NCBI GenBank assembly: GCA_002311455.1
Contig: DCAJ01000051.1
Location: 20,612-46,530 of the forward strand
Length of the DNA stretch: 25,919 nt
Direction of reading: 5' to 3'
Source: Anaerolineales bacterium UBA1136
GTDB lineage: Bacteria > Chloroflexota > Anaerolineae > Anaerolineales > UBA11657
Positions 1-9,453 of this stretch are shown piece by piece. Below the pieces are notes generated by a model that was given only the letters and a program-made list of their open reading frames with translations, did no database searches and was not told the DNA's origin. Positions within the stretch are counted from its first letter, which is position 1. Each line of letters begins with the position of its first letter. The position numbers were made by a program, and so were the translations under genes.

Positions 1-1
1 T

Positions 2-718
2 TCATGGTATGCAGCTAAGGCTAGTTCGGTTGTCGTTCCCAGTAAATATATAGGCAAATTGGTTGCAGGATGGGGTGTCACTTCTGACCGGATTAGAGTG
101 GTCTACAATGCAATAGATGAGAGCCGATTCAATTCTTTACCCAATAAAATAGATGCTCGTATAGCATTAGGTTGTTCAGAAAGATCACTTCTAGTGTTGA
201 CTGCAGCTAGATTGGTATCATGGAAGGGTATCGATGGCGTTATACGTGCCATTGGAAAAATCAGAACTGAGTTTCCAAGGATTCAGTTAATGGTAGTAGG
301 TGATGGTCCTGAGCGCAGACAACTAGAAGACCTTGCTGCGGAATGCAATTCTCCAGTGCAGTTTCTTGGTTATAAATCTCAACAAAACCTGTACCATATT
401 ATGCGCGCAGCAGATGTGTTCGTCCTATTTTCTACCTATGAGGGTATGCCCCATTCTGTGCTAGAAGCAATGGCTTGCGGGACTCCAGTGGTGGCGTCAT
501 CAGTTGGTGGCACAGTAGAGGTGATAATAGATCAAACTAACGGCTTGCTTGTACCTGCTGGTAATGAAACGGCTCTGGCTGAGACTCTGGGACAATTATT
601 GAGTCAACCATCATTAGCAAGAAAAATATCAGTAGGTGCAGATAATGACTTACAACGGTTTTCGTGGGACAGTCTTGTTGAAAAAACGGAGGATGCTCTG
701 CTGGAGGCAATCAATTGA
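2..718 (+). CDS. Glycosyltransferase family 4, C-terminal part (5' end outside window)
   Basis: The reading frame is open from base 2 with no start of its own, so the N-terminal acceptor-binding half lies upstream of the window. The visible part is a GT-B fold C-terminal domain: an 'ARLVSWKG' segment opens it, followed by 'VVGDGPER', and the retaining-GT4 E-x7-E signature sits in 'YEGMPHSVLEAMACG'. These residues bind the nucleotide-sugar donor in characterised GT4 enzymes. It should be a cytoplasmic or membrane-peripheral enzyme adding one sugar to a lipid-linked glycan. The stop codon overlaps the start of the next glycosyltransferase by four bases, so the two are probably translationally coupled. 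A TTG at 59 is in frame but lies inside the conserved domain and is not a credible start. Donor and acceptor sugars cannot be told from the sequence. Confidence 0.9.
   Translation, partial: SWYAAKASSVVVPSKYIGKLVAGWGVTSDRIRVVYNAIDESRFNSLPNKIDARIALGCSERSLLVLTAARLVSWKGIDGVIRAIGKIRTEFPRIQLMVVGDGPERRQLEDLAAECNSPVQFLGYKSQQNLYHIMRAADVFVLFSTYEGMPHSVLEAMACGTPVVASSVGGTVEVIIDQTNGLLVPAGNETALAETLGQLLSQPSLARKISVGADNDLQRFSWDSLVEKTEDALLEAIN
703..707 (+). promoter_or_regulatory. Ribosome binding site (GGAGG) deciding a TTG start
   Basis: GGAGG lies seven bases upstream of the TTG at 715. This spacing supports TTG rather than the ATG at 727, which would be 19 bases away and would remove the first residues of beta-strand 1. 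The site lies inside the end of the preceding gene. Confidence 0.65.
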
Positions 719-1830
719 ATTTACTTATGCTCAGTGGAGATACTGGTGTCGTACGAGGTGAGCGAGGAGCCTTTTACAACACACTAAGTGCATTGTCTTC
801 ACATTGGGATAATATTGACATACTTACCAGTCATGTTGCTGGTGTGAGCAGTTACAAATGTTTTGACAACGTAAATTTCTATTGTTCAAATTATGCGAAG
901 ATATTGCAACCGTATTTCATATGGAAACAAGGATGTACATTAGCGGCCGTTCGGAATTACGATTTGATAATTTCACATGATTATGGATGGTTTCTAAATG
1001 GTATGGGTGCGAAATGGTTGGCTTCTGATATCGAAATACCGTACGTTAGTGAAATCCATCACGTTGATGGTTATCCACGCGGAGCTAATTTGAGGGCTAA
1101 ATTTCAGCCATGGTTGACACGTTGGTATATAAAACAAGCAATACCTCATGTGTTGGGATTTCGGATTACAAATTCTGTAGAGTTGAAATCCCTGCTAACA
1201 AATTGGGGTGTACCCTTAGATCAGATTCTGTTGTTGTACAGTATGTATTTGGATTTTGATGTATTTAGACCCATATCTGTTCCTGTAGAATACGATGCTA
1301 TTTTTGTCGGTCGACTGACAGCCAATAAAGCGCCATATTTGTTCTTAGATGGTGTTGCAAAAGCTGCTGATCAGAAAAAAGATATACGTGTATTGATTGT
1401 AGGCCAAGGTCCTTTAGTTTCCAGATTGCGCCAACGTACTATAACACTTGGATTATCTGAAAATGTTGAATTCAAGGACTGGGTTTCTAGTTCGGCTGAA
1501 CTCGCAAATTATTATCGTAGTTCTCGATGTTTGGTTTGTACTTCTTATAGTGAAGGTGGTCCGAGAGTAGTGGCTGAGGCACTTGCCTGTGGTACTCCTA
1601 TAATCACAACCCGTGTTGGACTGGGGAGTGAGTTGGTAAAGGATGGTGTCAACGGATTCTTTATAGATTGGTCAGCAGATATGCTTGCGAATCGCCTTAT
1701 ACAAATGATTATTGATACTAGTTTGCGCGACAGGATGGCTGGTGAAGCACCCAAGTCAGTGCAGAGGTACGAAAAAGCTCGTGTTGTGAATGAATACGTG
1801 TCCTGTTATAAAAAGTTGGTGTCTAAATGA
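715..1830 (+). CDS. Glycosyltransferase family 4
   Basis: This is a 371-residue GT-B fold enzyme with no signal peptide or membrane segment. The N-terminal half starts with the beta-strand NLLMLSGDTG. The C-terminal donor-binding half starts near residue 194 ('IFVGRLTANKAP'), continues with 'VLIVGQGPL' and ends in the E-x7-E motif, residues E280 and E288 in 'SEGGPRVVAEALACGTP'. The length is normal for GT4. The start is TTG at 715, backed by an upstream GGAGG; the start overlaps the previous stop (TTGA) and the stop overlaps the next start (ATGA). Overlaps on both sides indicate one operon with its neighbours. By family it transfers a sugar from a nucleotide donor with retention of configuration. 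Its specific substrate in the glycan cannot be assigned. Confidence 0.9.
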   Translation: MNLLMLSGDTGVVRGERGAFYNTLSALSSHWDNIDILTSHVAGVSSYKCFDNVNFYCSNYAKILQPYFIWKQGCTLAAVRNYDLIISHDYGWFLNGMGAKWLASDIEIPYVSEIHHVDGYPRGANLRAKFQPWLTRWYIKQAIPHVLGFRITNSVELKSLLTNWGVPLDQILLLYSMYLDFDVFRPISVPVEYDAIFVGRLTANKAPYLFLDGVAKAADQKKDIRVLIVGQGPLVSRLRQRTITLGLSENVEFKDWVSSSAELANYYRSSRCLVCTSYSEGGPRVVAEALACGTPIITTRVGLGSELVKDGVNGFFIDWSADMLANRLIQMIIDTSLRDRMAGEAPKSVQRYEKARVVNEYVSCYKKLVSK

Positions 1831-2891
1831 GATTGCTTTACATTACTTATAAGGTGGATTCGGGTAATAGTTTAGTAGGACATGTTGTTGGTTGGATAAG
1901 AGGATTGTCAGAAAACTTTTCACGAATAGAGGTAATTTGTTTGACATATAGTGGAGAAAATCTTCCAGAAAACGTGCATGTCTACCCCTTGGTGGAGGAA
2001 GGCGGGATATCCAGATTTAGGCGTACTATTAAATTCTTTCAAATAGTATGGAAGCTTCGAGATTCTGTACAAGCTGTGTTTTGTCAATTTAGCCCAGAAT
2101 ATGTACTTGGAATTGCACCGTTTGCTATATGGCGTTCCTGGCCAATTGTTCTTTGGTATACCCATAGACATGTTAGCTGGCGACTGCGTTTTGCTACTCT
2201 CTTGTCTAAATGTGTAGTTACAGCCTCGCCAGAGAGTTTTCGGATTAAATCGAAGAAGACAACGATTATTGGCCATGGTATAAACACTGACCAATTTAAA
2301 CCTGGTTTGAATGTTGTTGACATACCATCAGTGATATTATCTGTAGGGCGTCTATCGCCAATAAAAAATTATGAGTTGTTGATTGATGCTGTTGTGTGTT
2401 TACGTGAGACATATGGCAAAGAAAGCTTAGTGGTCCGTATAGTTGGTGGTGATGAGGGTAACGCTCCACAGGGTTATCGGTCAATATTACAAGCGCGAAT
2501 AGATGAATCGGGATTGGGTAACATTGTGAAATTGGTCGGACCAATTCCATTTGGTCAAATAGTGGGCGAATATGCAAGTGCAAGTGCGCATGTAAATCTT
2601 TGTGTAACTGGTGGTATGGATAAGGCTGTGTTAGAAGGTATGGCATGCGGGGTGCCAACCTTGGTGCGCAATGAGTCATTTGCTTCAATGGCAACTGTTA
2701 CTTCTGGTTTGGAGTTACTAAATTCTGATGATGTAAATTTGATAGCTGAGCAGCTCCTAAAGTTGATTAGAATCTCAGATGGTGATCGAAAACTCATTGC
2801 TACAGGCATGTGGGAGGCAGTTGATCACTTTCACGGTCAGGAGAAATTTCTCCTAGTTTTGGCCGAGACTATACATCAATTTGCTGACTGA
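1827..2891 (+). CDS. Glycosyltransferase family 4 with altered E-x7-E motif
   Basis: This is a 354-residue GT-B type protein. The N-terminal half is cytosolic in character, and the C-terminal half begins near residue 169 ('ILSVGRLSPIKNYELLIDA'), followed by 'VRIVGGDEG' and a final donor-binding segment 'TGGMDKAVLEGMACGVP'. In that segment the second glutamate (E270) is present, but the first glutamate of the usual E-x7-E pair is replaced by G262. GT4 members tolerate changes here, so it is probably active, but donor binding may differ. The gene starts at an ATG overlapping the upstream stop by four bases and is probably co-translated with the GT4 before it. A 51-base gap separates it from the large GT-C gene downstream. 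Confidence 0.87.
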   Translation: MRLLYITYKVDSGNSLVGHVVGWIRGLSENFSRIEVICLTYSGENLPENVHVYPLVEEGGISRFRRTIKFFQIVWKLRDSVQAVFCQFSPEYVLGIAPFAIWRSWPIVLWYTHRHVSWRLRFATLLSKCVVTASPESFRIKSKKTTIIGHGINTDQFKPGLNVVDIPSVILSVGRLSPIKNYELLIDAVVCLRETYGKESLVVRIVGGDEGNAPQGYRSILQARIDESGLGNIVKLVGPIPFGQIVGEYASASAHVNLCVTGGMDKAVLEGMACGVPTLVRNESFASMATVTSGLELLNSDDVNLIAEQLLKLIRISDGDRKLIATGMWEAVDHFHGQEKFLLVLAETIHQFAD

Positions 2892-2942
2892 TAATTTTAA
2901 TGGGTTATTGGTCCTTATTGTCTCCGTTGTGTCGATGGATTT

Positions 2943-5672
2943 GTGACAAGTAAATCATCTCTTTTTAATAAGTACGGCCCGCTAATTATCATAGTATCGT
3001 TAGCTGGATTTCTACGTACATATCAAACTGGTTCCGAGTTCTTTGGGGGTGACGATGCTTATATTAGCATTAAGGCTGTCCAGATAGCGCACTACGGTGA
3101 GACCCACTTGCTAGGTCCACCTTCTTCATTAGGGCTAGTTCACTCCCCCTTATCAGTATATCTTTATGCTGTACCGTATCTCATAAGCCCTGATCCTGTT
3201 GGAGCACAGATATTTACAGGATTGATGAATACACTTGCAGTGGCAATTTTGTATCTGATAACTATCAGATATTTTGGTCAGAGTGCGGCAATAATAGCTT
3301 CATTGTTGTATGCAGTGCATCCTCATATGGTGTTTGCGAGCCGAGTAATAAACAATGCTCAAATTGCGGCTCCTTTTGTGTTGTTATATGTTTTGTCTGG
3401 GCTGCTCGGATATTATGACAATAAAGGATGGGCTAGAATTGTGCACCTGCCTTTACTTAGCCTTGCGGGTCAATGTCATCCTCATACATTTGCGCTTGTG
3501 CCATTATCAGTAATGATCTTCGTCCAATCTATGATTAGTCAATCTGACAAGCGGCGTATCATCTTAATGCAGACTATTATTAGTGGAGCTTTATTCCTAT
3601 TGTTGCTTGTACCATGGTCCATTGGTATTTATGAGTTCTCCGAATATGTGGACATATTGCAGAGAGTACAAGACATGCCGTCAACAGGTGAAATTCAGGA
3701 TCATACACTGTTCGGGGGAATTGGTCAGATTGTGCAGTCTGCCTATAATATGGAACGGATTCCAGACAATTGGCTCAAGCCTGTACAGGCCAGTATCACG
3801 TTGGTTGGCGTTGTTTGGATGTTTCTCAGGTCGATACGTAGTCGCAGGATGCTCCCTGGACTCACAATCACATTGTGTTTTGTGCTTGTGCCCATTGTGA
3901 CTTGGTTGATTCAAGCCCATTGGGTAATAGATTATTGGTGGCCGAGTCTACCGGCTGTGTTTATTGTCCAAGGTGCATTATTAGGTGGAATTAGTACACA
4001 TAATAAATTATCTGGACAGCACGAATCTTGGGGACTTATTGAAGGATTAACAAGAAATACATACTTCAAGTGTTTGGCTGCTATATTGGCTTTAGTTTTA
4101 ACTATTAACCATTTGGTTGATTACCTAAAATCAGATTATCCTCCGCCACCAGTTTCTCTTGATGAGTTAGTGAATGCTATGGACATTGCAGTAAGTCGTG
4201 CTAATGAATTTGATAAGGAACTGCTGGTCATGTTATCTCCTGGTCACGGTGGTTTGCCATGGGCTTTTCTTCGGGAATATGCTTTGTTGAAATATGGGTT
4301 GGCGGGAGCTTTAGTGGAATCGGATCAGCCAATACCTCTTCCTGAGGAAGGAGCTGTACTTGTAGGGGACGGTAAGAATGAGAGTCGAGCTATATTATTT
4401 TTGGATGGAGAAACTACTTTTGGTGGGTCGCGATTGGCATTGCTTCCTCCTATAGACGAGCTTGATGCTGACATTAAATCAATCACACCGTTTACGTTTG
4501 CAAATCAAGTTGCCGTTCACGGATTTTTTCGACCAGTTGTTGATAGTAAACCTATGCCTGGCGAGACATGGACCATATTCATGATAATTGAGCCTAGCAG
4601 TACCGTTACCAAAGACTTCAAGGTGTTTGTGCATGTTGTGGACGAGTATGGCAACAAGTATGCACAATCTGACCAGCGCGGTCTAGGGACGCAAACATGG
4701 AACAAGGCGTCAATGTATGCAAGCCAGTTTGACTTAGTGTTATCTAATGATTTGTCAGATGAAGGTGAGCTTTATCTTCATTTTGGTATGTATGATGATA
4801 GTGGTCAGGTGGAGTTGCTAGACATAGATGGAAATGCTATCAGCAATATCGGCGATATTCAGATTCGTGGAGCACGTTCTGCTATATCCATTTGGCCGAA
4901 TGGATTGGAATTACTTAAACTAGAAATTAACAATCTGATTGAACAGGGCCCTCCTGTCATTGTGAAAACCAATTGGTATTCGTTGAATGATTTGTTGTCT
5001 AAGCCACAGTTGCAATGGAAAATATATGATGCTGAAGATAAGCAGATTCATGTAGAGGTGATGAATATCATTCCAGAAGGCCTTACTGATTTTTGGCCGC
5101 AAGGAGTGTTTGTTACTACAACGCATGAATTGAGAGTCCCTACTGATATAAAGCCAGGTAAATACACTTTGGAGGCGAAAGTGGTGGATACTTCTAAGGA
5201 AGAATATTACAATCAATACGAGAAGAGTTTTGAAATTATAGGTCGTGATCGCATATACGATTTACCTGATCCTACCAACATAACACGTGCTATTTTCGGC
5301 GACAAAATTGAGATTATAGGATACGAGTTGGATAGTGATGCGGACTCGTTGTATCTTATATTGGTTTGGCAAGCTGTTGGAAACATTACTAAGGACTACA
5401 AATATTTTGTTCATATAAGTGAGGAAGGGGAGGTGGTTGCTCAGGTAGATTCTATGCCACAAGAATGGACTTATCCAACTTCTTGGTGGGCACCGGGAGA
5501 GGTGATTGTTGAGAAACTAACCTTTGATATTAGTAATGTACGGACCGATGATTACACGATAACAGTAGGGTTTTATGATCCTGTAGATGGCAAACGTCTA
5601 CGGGCTAATCTACCCGACGGTAACGTATATGAGGAAGATTGGGTAACTTTGCAAGAAAATACATATGAGTAA
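2943..5672 (+). CDS. Giant GT-C (GT39/ArnT-like) membrane glycosyltransferase with C-terminal beta-modules
   Basis: This 909-residue protein is far longer than a usual 450-600 residue PMT/ArnT-like enzyme. Residues 1-395 form a polytopic membrane region; the first loop carries the acidic pair D37-D38 typical of GT-C catalytic loops, and later come 'YAVHPHMVFASR' and 'LAGQCHPHT'. Residues from about 396 are soluble. They contain an FVH module at about 556-620 ('DFKVFVHVVDEYG'), a second beta-rich module at about 640-765, and a second FVH module at about 790-897 ending in 'YDPVDGKRLR'. By family the membrane part should transfer a sugar from a polyprenyl-phosphate donor outside the membrane. 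The modules may bind glycan or acceptor, which is inference. The start is GTG at 2943; an ATG at 2936 is in another frame and stops at once. The next gene, a paralog, overlaps by eight bases. Confidence 0.88.
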   Translation: MTSKSSLFNKYGPLIIIVSLAGFLRTYQTGSEFFGGDDAYISIKAVQIAHYGETHLLGPPSSLGLVHSPLSVYLYAVPYLISPDPVGAQIFTGLMNTLAVAILYLITIRYFGQSAAIIASLLYAVHPHMVFASRVINNAQIAAPFVLLYVLSGLLGYYDNKGWARIVHLPLLSLAGQCHPHTFALVPLSVMIFVQSMISQSDKRRIILMQTIISGALFLLLLVPWSIGIYEFSEYVDILQRVQDMPSTGEIQDHTLFGGIGQIVQSAYNMERIPDNWLKPVQASITLVGVVWMFLRSIRSRRMLPGLTITLCFVLVPIVTWLIQAHWVIDYWWPSLPAVFIVQGALLGGISTHNKLSGQHESWGLIEGLTRNTYFKCLAAILALVLTINHLVDYLKSDYPPPPVSLDELVNAMDIAVSRANEFDKELLVMLSPGHGGLPWAFLREYALLKYGLAGALVESDQPIPLPEEGAVLVGDGKNESRAILFLDGETTFGGSRLALLPPIDELDADIKSITPFTFANQVAVHGFFRPVVDSKPMPGETWTIFMIIEPSSTVTKDFKVFVHVVDEYGNKYAQSDQRGLGTQTWNKASMYASQFDLVLSNDLSDEGELYLHFGMYDDSGQVELLDIDGNAISNIGDIQIRGARSAISIWPNGLELLKLEINNLIEQGPPVIVKTNWYSLNDLLSKPQLQWKIYDAEDKQIHVEVMNIIPEGLTDFWPQGVFVTTTHELRVPTDIKPGKYTLEAKVVDTSKEEYYNQYEKSFEIIGRDRIYDLPDPTNITRAIFGDKIEIIGYELDSDADSLYLILVWQAVGNITKDYKYFVHISEEGEVVAQVDSMPQEWTYPTSWWAPGEVIVEKLTFDISNVRTDDYTITVGFYDPVDGKRLRANLPDGNVYEEDWVTLQENTYE

Positions 5673-8364
5673 TCAGAGTCGTAGGCTGTATTATATACCA
5701 ATAGTAGTTGTGCTTCTGATAGCTGCAGGCCTGCGTTGGATGAATACTGGTGTGGAAACTTTTACACCTGATGAGGCTGTACACACCATCAAAGCTTTAG
5801 CTATTGCTAGACACGGAGAGTTTGCCTTGTTGGGTCCCCCTATGCCTTACTTTAGTTTCCGCGGGTGGCATGGTCCTGTATCAATTTATCTATATGCGCT
5901 ACCACTCCTCATTAAGGCAGATCCCAGACTAGCGCGGTTGCTCACTGGGGTTTTTCATATTCTCGCTACATCTTTGATCTACGCCATAGGAGCTCGATTT
6001 TACGACAGACGCGTCGGAATAATTTCTGCATTGTTATTTGCAGTGCATCCAGAGGCAATTTTTATGTCTCGTGGAATATGGAATCCCACACTCCAGCTGC
6101 CTTTTGCACTCGCGTATATGTGGACTGGACTGCTTGGATACTTCGGTAGAAAAAAATGGGCCAGGATTGCCCATTTGCCTATGCTCGCATTAGGTGGACA
6201 GTGTCATCCGGGCGTTTTTCTTATGGCTCCGATTTCACTGATGTTTTTTGTGACTACGTGGCGTATCCATTCTACAGAGCGTACTAAAGTGATTTTACAG
6301 ACATTGGTTAGCGGGGTGTTAGCTATTATTTTGACAATGCCATGGATTCTAGGTGTGTATCTTGATAACATCAATAATATGTCAGGTTTTGGCCTAAATG
6401 GCACAAGTATGATGCAATCTAACGCTGGTAGTGACAGTCAAACCAATTATCATATGGCTACTCGTATATATCAACAACTCGGCAACTGGGAGTCGGGTTG
6501 GACGCAACCAGTACAGCCAACAATTACTCTGGTAGGAGTGATTGTTTTGATTGGACAGGTACTAATTCATAGAAAAAGGACTGCTGGAGGATTGATTGCT
6601 ATTGGTTATATATTGCCTCCATTGATGCTCTTGGTTCTTTCTGCACGTTACGAGGACCATTTTATTTGGTCTGGTTTTGGTTTTGCTTTTATAGTTCAGG
6701 GTATATTTGTAGGTAGATTGTTGCCTGGATTTGTGCAAAGATGGGGGCACAATCATTATTCGCACAGGCGTGTGTGGATAATACAAATCATCAAATATGG
6801 AGGCATCCTAATATTTGGTCTTCTGGTAGTTACTCAATCACTGTTCAATATTCGATATGATCTTGGGCTAGGCCGCGCTTCTCTGGACGAACAGATAGCT
6901 GCGATTGATGTGGCTGAAGAACGTGCAATGAAATCCAATCGTGACTTTTTGATACTTGCTTCAGATGACTATGTGCAATGGGAGGCTTTGCGAGAAGGTA
7001 GGAATGCTAGAGTGGTTTGGGAAAATCGTGCTATGCCTTTGAGTAGTAATGGAGCTATTCTATTGGGTAGATCAAATTATGAGGGACGTCCATTCGTTTT
7101 CTCTTATGGAGAGATTATGGAGGGAGGTTTTCGTCTAGCAGAATTGTCGCCATCGGACAATTTTGTTCCAGATTTGGTGCCGCTGCAGCCGATATCATTG
7201 TCCAATGGAGGGACTTTCTTAGGTTTTATTAGAGAGTCTAAAGATAGTGTTCCCAGGCCTGGGGAAATATGGACTATTCATCTTGTTGAGCGGGTGGATT
7301 TTGTGGCGGAACATGACTACAAGGTTTTTGTGCACTTGTTGGATTCAAGCGGTAAAAAATATGCTCAAGTTGATTTACAGGGTCTCCCAGTTGCACACCA
7401 GAAAGCAGGTGAACATGTGCTTCATAAAATGTCGTTAGAGTTAGATAATAACCTGCCAGTTGGCGTACCGCTTATATTAGGTTTTGGAACATATCCCAAT
7501 TCAGATGATGATATAACTTTTGATGCTAATGAAAATGGTTTAAGCAGCTCCGGAATCATCGAGATAAAGGCAACTGCAGATGCACTGGTAAATTCAGGCT
7601 ATATAGATCTATTAGATCTTGTGGTAGACAAAAAAATAGTCCAAGGACAGCCGCTCAATGTTGGTGCTACTTGGCATGTTGTACGTGCTTCCTCGGTAGA
7701 TATTGGTTTGCGTTGGAATCTCTTGTCTCTAGAAGGAGAACTTGTTTTTGACTCTGAGACAGACGTTGTCCTTGACTATTCGATTAACATGCTTCCTGCT
7801 GGGCTAGTGGTTACCAACCAATATGTTCTGCGTTTAGCTACAGACATACCGGCAGGTAATCATGTACTCCAAGTGAACATAGTACAAAATGCTAATGATG
7901 AATCACTAGCAAAATATAGTGTACCAATTGAGGTAGTGGTTCGTGAACGTAATTTTTCTAAGCCCTATATGCAACACCAAAAGCCAGCAAATTTTAGTGA
8001 TGAGCTGGCGTTGCTAGGATATGATAGTGTACATAATGGTCTAGATGTTGATCTTACTTTGTATTGGCAGTCATATCGTCAAATGGAACATGACTACAAA
8101 TACTTTGTGCACATGTGGCATGATGGTAGACTAGTGGGTCAAATAGACGCCAAACCTATAAACAATGAGTATCCGACGTCTTGGTGGGCACCTGGTGAAA
8201 TATTATACGAATCAGTAAAACTGATAGCACCAGCACCTGGCAGTTACACCTTAACTACGGGCTTCTATGATCCATTTACTCAAGAGAGATTACGTGTTGT
8301 GCTTCCAGACAATCATGATATCACTAACGAGTGGGTTGAGTTGAACACGGTATCTTTGCCATAA
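5665..8364 (+). CDS. Giant GT-C membrane glycosyltransferase, tandem paralog of the preceding gene
   Basis: This 899-residue protein has the same layout as the gene before it and clearly arose by tandem duplication. Shared landmarks are the first-loop acidic motif (D36-E37 in 'FTPDEAVHTIKALAIARHGE'), 'FAVHPEAIFMSR', 'KKWARIAHLPMLALGGQCHP', a first FVH module near 551 ('DYKVFVHLLDSSG') and a last one near 810 ('DYKYFVHMWHDG'). The membrane region covers about residues 8-395, and the rest should face outside. The copies have diverged widely, so they may add different sugars or use different acceptors. Its ATG overlaps the upstream stop by eight bases, so translation is probably coupled. No good ribosome binding site is seen. 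Donor identity is unknown; a polyprenyl-phosphate sugar is expected from the family. Confidence 0.88.
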   Translation: MSNQSRRLYYIPIVVVLLIAAGLRWMNTGVETFTPDEAVHTIKALAIARHGEFALLGPPMPYFSFRGWHGPVSIYLYALPLLIKADPRLARLLTGVFHILATSLIYAIGARFYDRRVGIISALLFAVHPEAIFMSRGIWNPTLQLPFALAYMWTGLLGYFGRKKWARIAHLPMLALGGQCHPGVFLMAPISLMFFVTTWRIHSTERTKVILQTLVSGVLAIILTMPWILGVYLDNINNMSGFGLNGTSMMQSNAGSDSQTNYHMATRIYQQLGNWESGWTQPVQPTITLVGVIVLIGQVLIHRKRTAGGLIAIGYILPPLMLLVLSARYEDHFIWSGFGFAFIVQGIFVGRLLPGFVQRWGHNHYSHRRVWIIQIIKYGGILIFGLLVVTQSLFNIRYDLGLGRASLDEQIAAIDVAEERAMKSNRDFLILASDDYVQWEALREGRNARVVWENRAMPLSSNGAILLGRSNYEGRPFVFSYGEIMEGGFRLAELSPSDNFVPDLVPLQPISLSNGGTFLGFIRESKDSVPRPGEIWTIHLVERVDFVAEHDYKVFVHLLDSSGKKYAQVDLQGLPVAHQKAGEHVLHKMSLELDNNLPVGVPLILGFGTYPNSDDDITFDANENGLSSSGIIEIKATADALVNSGYIDLLDLVVDKKIVQGQPLNVGATWHVVRASSVDIGLRWNLLSLEGELVFDSETDVVLDYSINMLPAGLVVTNQYVLRLATDIPAGNHVLQVNIVQNANDESLAKYSVPIEVVVRERNFSKPYMQHQKPANFSDELALLGYDSVHNGLDVDLTLYWQSYRQMEHDYKYFVHMWHDGRLVGQIDAKPINNEYPTSWWAPGEILYESVKLIAPAPGSYTLTTGFYDPFTQERLRVVLPDNHDITNEWVELNTVSLP

Positions 8365-8373
8365 ATCTATATT

Positions 8374-9453
8374 ATGAGGATATGCTACTTTGGTGCATTT
8401 GATCTCTCGTATACTCGCAACAATTTTATTCGTCGCGCTTTGGAGTTAAATGATTGTCATATAACATACTGTAATGTTCCTCAGTCTTGGCCAACATACA
8501 AGAAAATCGTACCCTTAATTAATCAATACAGGCAAGTTTGGCGTAAATGCGATCTGATCGTGGTTGCAGAGTTTTGTCAGGCAATAGTACCCTTGGCTTG
8601 GTTGTTAGGTCAAATAACTGGTAGGCCGGTGGTTTTTGACATGGTAATCGGATTGTATGAAGCCAGTGTGTTAGAACGTGGTAGGTATCCAACCAGCAGT
8701 TTTCCTGCAAGAAAATTATATTTTATAGACAAAGTCGCCGGTATGTTATCTCACAAAGTATTGACAGGTACGATTGCTTATAAAGAGTATTTGGTCAATG
8801 AATTCAGGATTTCTGCGGAGAAGATACAAGTGACTCCTTTGGGGGTCGACAATCATTTGTTTTGTCCTAAACCAAAATCAAAAACTAACTCATGCAGATT
8901 TACTGTTCTGTACCATGGGTCTTATATACCTAATCACGGAGTCGATACAATAATTAAAGCCGCTGCAAATTTTAGTAATGATACAAGGTTCAGCTTTAGA
9001 CTAATTGGTGATGGAGAGGGAAAGGCGAATGCTATACGATTAGCTGAGCAGTTAGGTGTGGAAAACATAGAGTTCTTGTCCAAAGCTCCTTTTCAGCAGT
9101 TGTCTGACTACATTGCCGATGCTGATATAGTTCTTGGTGTATTTGGTGATACATCTCAGGCTAGGAAAGCAATGGCTAATAAGGTTCTTGAAGGTCTTGC
9201 TATGCAAAAGCCGGTAGTAACCGGGGATACGATGAGTATTCGTGAGAATTTCAGTCATAAGGAACATCTATGGTTAGTTCCACTAGGAGATGCTCGTGCA
9301 CTTACAGAAGCGTTGATTTTTCTATCTGCAGACAAGAAATTGATGGCTAGATTGGCTGAAGCAGGTTATTCTCGTGTCACTGACCGATTGACCCCGCTTG
9401 TAGTAGGTAAGGATATGATAGCTAATTTCCATAGAATTACAGAAAGTCAATAA
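8374..9453 (+). CDS. Glycosyltransferase family 4
   Basis: This 359-residue GT-B protein begins with 'MRICYFGAFDLSYTRN', an N-terminal strand and loop pattern common in GT4 enzymes of surface-glycan clusters. The linker to the second Rossmann domain is 'VTPLGVDNHLF' (about 153-163), and the donor domain opens at about 177 with 'TVLYHGSYIPNHGVDT'. The last motif reads 'KAMANKVLEGLAMQKPVVT', a variant seen in GT4 members without the standard first glutamate. No membrane segment is evident. It lies nine bases after the large GT-C gene, and its stop overlaps the next ATG by one base (TAATG), so it belongs to the same operon. No Shine-Dalgarno is visible, which suggests reinitiation after the upstream gene. 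The sugar specificity is not recognisable. Confidence 0.88.
   Translation: MRICYFGAFDLSYTRNNFIRRALELNDCHITYCNVPQSWPTYKKIVPLINQYRQVWRKCDLIVVAEFCQAIVPLAWLLGQITGRPVVFDMVIGLYEASVLERGRYPTSSFPARKLYFIDKVAGMLSHKVLTGTIAYKEYLVNEFRISAEKIQVTPLGVDNHLFCPKPKSKTNSCRFTVLYHGSYIPNHGVDTIIKAAANFSNDTRFSFRLIGDGEGKANAIRLAEQLGVENIEFLSKAPFQQLSDYIADADIVLGVFGDTSQARKAMANKVLEGLAMQKPVVTGDTMSIRENFSHKEHLWLVPLGDARALTEALIFLSADKKLMARLAEAGYSRVTDRLTPLVVGKDMIANFHRITESQ

Noticed and set aside
59..718. A complete gene starting at TTG 59
   Set aside because: The frame is open back to base 2 and encodes residues that continue the GT4 fold ('VVVPSKYIGKL'), so the gene is cut by the window edge rather than starting there.
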